Source: Piromyces finnis (Eukaryota; Neocallimastigomycota; Neocallimastigomycetes; Neocallimastigales; Neocallimastigaceae). From it: a DNA stretch of 64,000 nucleotides. A program made the translations under genes and the position numbers. Under the pieces are notes generated by a model. The model had not been told where the DNA came from, did no database searches, and saw only the letters and a list, made by a program, of their open reading frames with translations. Shown here piece after piece: positions 57,580 to 64,000 of this stretch. The stretch spans positions 434,001-498,000 of the forward strand of contig MCFH01000022.1 of NCBI GenBank assembly GCA_002104945.1, read 5' to 3'. How positions within the stretch are numbered: position 1 is the stretch's first letter; the number at the start of each line of letters is the position of its first letter.

Positions 57580-60038
57580 ATGAAAATTCGAAACACTTCA
57601 AAAATATTCCTACTTTTTATAACTTGTCTATTTACGACTATTTATGCTAATAAACAAAGAATCAAAATATGTATAAAACAACCTGATATGCCTAGAACTG
57701 TACTACATGATGATTGGGAAAAGTATAGAAATGAATTAAATAATTATTTTGTAGAAAAAGTAAAAGATAATGAAAGACTTAATAATTATGAACTCGATAT
57801 CTATTTTTATCCATATATTCCTGTTGAAACTAATGGTCAATCAGTACCATTTGATTATATGAATGATTTGGCTAAAGTATTGCCTAGAAAAGAATATGAT
57901 ATGATACTGCTTGATGAAAGAATTTTATTTAATGATATCGCTTTAATGGAATCTGAAAGAATTTTTAAAGAAACTAAATTTAGACAACCTTCTCTTGAAT
58001 TATTACACGACTTAACCAAATATATTAATAAGGATGATCTAGAATTTCATGATCCAAAAATTTTAAGTTATGGAATGTATAAGAAAAAAATTTATGGTAT
58101 TCCGTTTGAATACGATTTCGATGTATTGTATTATCATAAAGATGGTGAAAATTCAAATGCAAATGGCAGTGACACAATGGCATTAGTAGAAAACATGAAA
58201 GATTTTACATGGGAATCTTTATTGGAAAAAATGGAAAAGAATTCTCAACCTTTTGTACTTGCATTGGGTGATGACAATGATGTGTTAAATTTCGTAATTG
58301 AATATACAAATAATATACATACTTTATCTCCAGAATATAATCCAGATTATATTAAGATATTCTATGATGATGAAGAATCTACAGATTTTTATACAAAATT
58401 TCGTGATTTAGTAAAATCATTTTCACCTAATAATGAGCCAATAAAAGCAGCTCGTACTTCTTTAGATGATGCATATTCATCCTTCTTAACAAAAAATTCA
58501 ACATTCTTTAAAGCAAAGGCTTCTCATAACTTCCTTTTTAAATCGAAATATGGAAACGATGGAATTCCTTTATCTCTTCCTCCAAAATATCAAAGTGCTA
58601 CAACAAATAAATATTTAGTTGCAAATAAATATAGTGATATTAAACCTGATCTTCTTGCTGAAGTGGCTCTCATTCTTACCGATAAAGAAGCACAATTATT
58701 CCGTGCTGAAAAATATGGAAGTATTCCAACATTTGATTTCACTAAAAAGGATTCCGATCAAGATTTACAAGATTATTGCAATAATAATCCAGTTATTTGT
58801 GATGCAATGGATAAAGTGGAAAAACTTTATATTAGAGATATTTTTAGTTCTGACACAATGGTACCATTTTATGAAATATTATGTTTTATTCCAATCCGAT
58901 TTAAAAACTTTTTTATTACAAATGATATTAAATATATAGAATTCTCATTAAAAAATGTGAATGAATTTATTACCGATAATTTAGGAGTATATGGAGTATT
59001 ATCAATAATTCTTACCATATTAGTCATTGTATTCTGTTGTTTTGTTATTTATATGACATACAAATTAAAAGAACATCCATACATTAAAGTTATATCACCC
59101 ATATTTTGTAATTTAATTGTTATTGGGTGTATTTTAAATACTATAAAAGTATTAAAATTCATTCCTCCCTATTCCCGTGGAAAAATTAAGATATTTCTTA
59201 TTCTTGAAACTATTGGAACAAATTTAATTTATATTCCAATGTTTGCAGTTGCATATCGTATTTTCCGTATATACAAAACAAAATCATTTATGTCAAATTC
59301 TTTAAATAATAAACGTTTATTTATTTGTGTGATAGTAACAATTTCTCTATCAGTAATTTACAAATCAGTAATTGCAATATTCTGTAGACTTTATTATGAA
59401 TCTGTTGGTTCTGTTAGATATGCCCGTATCCCAATTGGATACTATACAAATCATGAAACTTTGGATAAAATATATCAAGTATATCTCACAATTATTGTAT
59501 GTATTATCAATTTATTTAAATTAAAAATCATAATAAAATAGTTGGATGCGTAATAATATTATAATAGTAATTAAATACTCATGTCATTTTTTTCTTATAT
59601 ATATATATTTAGTTTATTTCTCTTTTATTTATGATTATTGCTACTGGAAGCCGGTCCAAGAAATTTGGTGATGTTTGTTATACATTTGTTATCTTCGGTA
59701 CAAATATATCAGATTTTCTTGTTGAACGCCTAATAACAAGATTAGATGGTAAAGAGTATTATCCTTTGTATTTCTTTGTTACAGTATTCTTTAACTGTTT
59801 ACTTCATTTTATTTGTGTTTATATTTTGGTTGGATCAAGAATTCATTTACTTATTAATAATCCCAATTTTGATTTTGTTAGTAGTAGTAATGGTACTACC
59901 AATGCTTCAGATGCTTCCCAGTATGTTGCATTAAGATCAAGAATAAGAAGTATGAGTATAGTTAAAAGATACAGTAGTATGATATCTACTAAAAATAGTG
60001 GCTATTCACAAACAAAGAGCGGAAGTACTATAAGATAA
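57580..60038 (+). CDS. Class C-type GPCR with solute-binding-protein ectodomain (receptor 3)
   Basis: Exons 57580-59496 and 59613-60038 give about 780 residues. The signal peptide (FLLFITCLFTTIYA) differs from receptor 2, but from residue 25 to about 579 the protein is the same except three residues (NTIKVL and ETIGTN). After NNKRL it diverges: FICVIVTISLSVIYKSVIA versus LIGIFSAISIAVIYKIVIV. Helix 5 spans the intron (TIIV / FISLLFMIIATGS). Helices 6-7 are GDVCYTFVIFGTNISDFLV and YFFVTVFFNCLLHFICVYIL. The tail of about 60 residues is Ser/Arg-rich (RSRIRSMSIVKRYSS). So its ends are its own and its middle is shared: a mosaic. Confidence 0.88.
57652..59316. repeat. Right arm of receptor palindrome, 1665 bases
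   Basis: Partner of 54282-55946 in inverted orientation. It spans the end of the signal peptide to the end of the third intracellular region (codons 25-579 of receptor 3). Confidence 0.9.
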
Positions 60039-61584
60039 AAAAGTAGTACTTTTTCATTTAAAATATATTGTTAAAAAAACCAATACTTTACCTATTTAAT
60101 CTTTTCATTATAAAATGGAATATACCAGTGTAAAAAAATTAAACTTTATTGTATTAATATTTCAGTATTATATATAAGTCATTATTATTAATACTTTTAG
60201 TTTTATATAATTAAAAAAAAGTTGATATTGAAATGAAATTATTGTAAATATAATTATTTTAAATTTTCAAAAGATTAAATTTGAATAATAAATGATATAC
60301 AATAATTCTACAAAATATATTTTGAAAATCTAATTATAAATTGAGATAAAATTTTTTTATTTTTTTTATAAATAAAGAAATTAAAATCATATTTCTTATC
60401 ATAGTTTGAGTGTGTGTTTATAAAAATATTATTAAATTAGTAAAATTCTTAATTTCATATTCTAATGAAAAAATCAATACTTATTATTGAAACCTATAAT
60501 TCAAGTATAATTCATCTTTGGAATTACTTATATCATATTATTATATATAAAATTCTTTATAGAGTAAATGTTTATTTTTATAATAAACAGTAATTTTTGT
60601 AATAGTAATTAATAATTCAAAAACCACAATGTTTTATAAGTTATTATTATGAATATACTAGTTCTATATGATGTATTGTATCCCAATAAATTAAATAATA
60701 ATTCAAATTATAAAATATTGAATAAAATATATCATTCATATCATATAATCTTTATACGTATTTTATTATCCGTCTTATTAAAATTTAAAATTAAAATATA
60801 TTTAATGATATAACTTTTATTTTATTAAAATTTAAAATTAAAATATATTTAATGATATAACTTTTATTTTATTAAAATTTAAAATTAAAATATATTTAAT
60901 GATATAACTTTTATTTTAAGAGGATCAGGACTTTTTTTCACATATCTCAGATACCCTTTAATATATTTTATAAACATCAGAGAATAAAAAGAATAAACAC
61001 CATCAAAAATTTTTATTATTTACTTCTAAAGAAATGTCTTACAATTAAAAAGAAAAGAAGAAAAAATAATTTTGGTTCATTTAGAATAACAAATTCAAAT
61101 TATTATGAATAAATGAGTTATTTCAATAAATTAAAAATCAAAATATAAAGATTTAAATTTATCATAATAATTATTATTAATATCATTATAATAATAGTAA
61201 TACTAAAAATAAATAAAAAAAATAGGAAGAATTTATTATAAAAAAATAAACTATTAAAGTTTTAATTGTAATTTTAAAAAAAAAAAAAAAAAACCCAAAA
61301 TTTATATATAATTTTAATAATTATCCTACTATTATATCTTATTGGATAAATAGAATATAAAAATATTTAAATATAATTTATAATTAATAAAATTTCTTTC
61401 TTTTAAAACAAAAAAATTAACTTTTTCAAATTTTAATGAATGGAGTATAATTATATTTAAAAAAAAAAAACAATTGTTTATTATGTACCGATTTAATATA
61501 TTAAACACTTACTAATAATTTTTTTAATAATATAAATACCTTTTATATTTAAAAGAGTATTAACTTATATTACAAAACAGTATA
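60039..61584. other. Intergenic with 47-base minisatellite
   Basis: About 1.5 kb, 3' flank of receptor 3 and 5' flank of receptor 4. It contains the tandem repeat at 60777-60917; otherwise AT-rich with no gene. Confidence 0.6.
60777..60917. repeat. 47-base tandem repeat, three exact copies
   Basis: The unit starts at 60777, 60824 and 60871 (ATTAAAATTTAAAATTAAAA start, ATATAACTTTTATTTT end) with no differences seen between copies. Confidence 0.92.
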
Positions 61585-64000
61585 ATGGGAATAAAATTTT
61601 CAAAAATATTTTTTTTCATTTTAATTTATCTATCTTCCGTTTTATGTGAAGAGAATCAAAAAATAAAAATATGCATTAAACAACAAGATATGACAGATTC
61701 AGTATCATTTGAATACTGGGAAAACTATAAAAATGAATTAAAAAATTACTTTGCAGAAAAAGTAAAAGATAATGAAAAACTTAATAATTATGAACTTGAT
61801 ATATATTTCTATCCGTACTTAGTTGAAACTGATGGGCAATCTAAAATCTTTGACTATATTAATAATTTAGTAGATGGTCTAAGTAACAAAGAATATGATA
61901 TGATAATACTTGATGAAAGAATATTATTTAATGATATAGCATTAATGGAATCTGAATGGATTTACAAAAATATAAATTATAGACAACCATCACTAGAATT
62001 ATTACATGATTTATCTGAATATATTAATAAAAAAGATTTAAATTTCCATGATCCAAAGGTTTTAAGTTATGGGATGAATGAAAATAAAATTTATGGTATT
62101 CCTTTTGAATATGATTTCGATGTATTGTATTATCATAAAGATGGTGAAATTTCAAATGAAAATAGTGATACATTGACGTTAATAGAGAATATGGAAGATT
62201 ATACATGGGAATCTTTATTAAAACAAATGGATAAAAATGGTCAATCTCTTAGAGTTTCATTGAGTGACGATAATGACTTATTAAATTTCATAATTGAATA
62301 TACAAGTAATAATTATAAATTGTCTGTAAAAAACAATCCAAATTATATGAAATTATTTTATAATGAGTCTTCATCAACTTATTATACTAAATTACGTGAT
62401 TTAGTAAAATCATTTTCCCAAAATAAGGATGTAAAAAGTGCTATTGAATCAACATTAAATGACGCATATAATAGCTTTTTGGCGAAAAATTCAACATTCT
62501 TTAAAGCAAAGGCTTCTCATAACTTCCTTTTTAAATCGAAATATGGAAACGATGGAATTCCTTTATCTCTTCCTCCAAAATATCAAAGTGCTACAACAAA
62601 TAAATATTTAGTTGCAAATAAATATAGTGATATTAAACCTGATCTTCTTGCTGAAGTGGCTCTCATTCTTACCGATAAGGAAGCACAATTATTCCGTGCT
62701 GAAAAATATGGAAGTATTCCAACATTTGATTTCACTAAAAAAGATTCCGATCAATATTTACAAGATTATTGCAATAATAATCCAGTTATTTGTGATGCAA
62801 TGGATAAAATGGAAAAACTTTATATTAGAGATATTTTTAGTTCTGACACAATGGTACCATTTTATGAAATATTATGTTTTATTCCAATCCGATTTAAAAA
62901 TTATTTTTTATCTAATGATCTTGAATACATAAAAAGCTCTTTACAAAATGTGAATGAATTTGTTACAAGTAATTTAGGTATATATGGAACATTATCTAAA
63001 ATATCTGTTTTATTTGTTATTGGATTTTGTTGTTATGTAATTTTTATGACATACATATTAAAAGAACATCCATATATCAAAGTTATGTCACCACCATATT
63101 GTAATTTAATTGTCATAGGATGTATTTTAAATATGATTAAATTAATGAAATTTAATCCACCATATACACTTAAAAAAATAAAAACATATCTTTTTATTGA
63201 GACCCTCAGTACTAGTTTAATTTTCATTCCAATGTTTGTAATTATTTATCGAATTTATTATATATACAAAACAAAATCACTCCCTAAAAAATCTACATAT
63301 AAAACACTTTTTTTAATTTGTGTAATAGCAGCTATTTTTGTAGGAGTTATTTATAATGTGGCTATTATTTTTAACAATAAATTTTATTACGAAACAGTTG
63401 GTTCTGTTAGTGATACACGTATTCCAATAGGATATTTTTCAAATTACGAAACGTTAAATAAAATTTATAATGGATATCTTACAATTATTGTATGTATTAT
63501 ACTGTAATTTATTATTTAAAATCAAAAATCTTTCATAATAATATTTATTTATCAAGTGCTAACCTTTAATTTTTTTTCATATAGTTCATTACTATTTTCA
63601 TAATGGCTATTTATACCGGAACTTTATCAAAAAGATTTTTGGATATTTCATATATATTTGTTATTTACACTACAAATATTGCTGATTATATTGTTGAACG
63701 TTTAATAACAAGATTGAAGGGTAGTATGTATTATCCTATGTTTATTCTCTTAATAGTTTTATTTCATTGTATTGTTCATTTCAATTGTGTTTATCTTTTG
63801 ATTGGGTTAAGAATTTACTTTATTAAAAAAAATCCAAGATATAATTTTGATAATATTTATAATACAAATGTTGCACAACTCATTCCATTGAAATATAAAA
63901 CAAAAACTATGAGTGTATTTAGAAGATTTAGTGTTTTATCGTCAACAAGTAGTTTTAATAATAATCCTTCTATTAGAAGTGGTGGAGCAAGTGGTTATAA
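61585..64000 (+). CDS. Class C-type GPCR with solute-binding-protein ectodomain (receptor 4, 3' end cut)
   Basis: Exon 1 is 61585-63489. Exon 2 starts at 63585 and is still open at the window edge (138 codons plus two bases), so the end of the tail is missing. Signal peptide: FFFILIYLSSVLC. The ectodomain is related to receptors 2/3 but clearly diverged (KICIKQQDMTDSVSFEYW, GIPFEYDFDVLYYHKDGE). The exception is residues 301-438, which are almost identical to them, with Tyr for Asp in SDQYLQ and Met for Val in DKMEKL. Helices follow: IYGTLSKISVLFVIGFCC, HPYIKVMSPPYCNLIVIGC, and so on. Exon 2 gives ITIFIMAIYTGTLSKRF and helices 6-7. The family motif IATGSRSKKFGD is replaced by IYTGTLSKRFLD. Confidence 0.85.
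62485..62900 (+). repeat. 416-base patch shared with receptors 2 and 3
   Basis: It aligns without gaps to 58492-58907 of receptor 3, with four differences seen (G/A in a Lys codon, A/G in the next Lys, T/G Tyr for Asp, A/G Met for Val). The flanks on both sides differ at many positions. Confidence 0.88.

Noticed and set aside
57652-59316. Whole-locus segmental duplication as the origin of the identical receptor arms
   Set aside because: Spacer, signal peptides, helices 4-7 and tails are diverged, so identity is limited to an internal tract; conversion fits better.

Overview
This is a very AT-rich nuclear genome window from a eukaryote with many short introns (GT..AG, usually tens of bases to about 200 bases). 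It has long (AAT)n/(ATT)n tracts and asparagine-rich proteins. Two genes needed for flagella or basal bodies (CFAP57 and ARMC9) sit among fungal-type genes: a Nur1/DUF2418-like membrane protein, Rsa4/Notchless, a Trf4-type poly(A) polymerase, a PIAS/Siz SUMO ligase and a small fungal GRVDYVDLM-type protein. There is also a cluster of receptors that fuse a solute-binding-protein domain to a 7-TM class C core. Together these point to a zoosporic, anaerobic gut fungus (Neocallimastigomycota). That placement is inference; no marker gene in the window proves the genus.

Layout. 1-1493 (-): 5' part of a zinc-finger protein resembling SLX4. 1943-7687 (-): CFAP57, WD40 plus coiled coil, many exons. 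8594-11421 (-): NLE1/Rsa4, ribosome assembly. 11848-12700 (-) and 13149-13639 (+): two small basic proteins transcribed divergently from about 450 bases. 14502-16903 (+): Trf4/PAPD5-type poly(A) polymerase. 18448-19734 (-): an intronless bacterial-type PARG-like protein. 19735-24739: 5 kb without a recognised gene. 24740-25979 (+): G-protein beta. 27196-32719 (+): ARMC9. 34060-36263 (+): secreted Cys-rich, probably GPI-anchored protein. 36628 to at least 38915 (-): Nur1-like protein. 40263-45495 (+): SIZ/PIAS SUMO ligase with a very long N-rich tail. 47768-48721 (+): small four-helix membrane protein. 49325-50466 (+): 5'-truncated LINE with a poly(A) tail. 50612-64000: four paralogous receptors, two on the minus strand and two on the plus strand, diverging from about 56.8 kb.

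Functional themes. NLE1, the two small basic proteins and the Trf4-type polymerase may all relate to nucleolar RNA and ribosome work. NLE1 and the small-gene pair share an identical 12-base CCAAT-box element upstream. CFAP57 and ARMC9 belong to zoospore flagella. G-beta and the receptor cluster belong to signalling. The most unusual structure is the receptor cluster. The two central head-to-head genes carry 1665-base arms, equal in length and almost identical, whose ends are sharp against divergent flanks. The outer plus-strand paralog carries a 416-base patch of the same sequence. Both are best read as ectopic gene conversion in a palindrome, making mosaic receptors.

Limits: splice sites were read by eye from reading-frame continuity and family similarity. 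Distal 5' exons and UTRs are not established.
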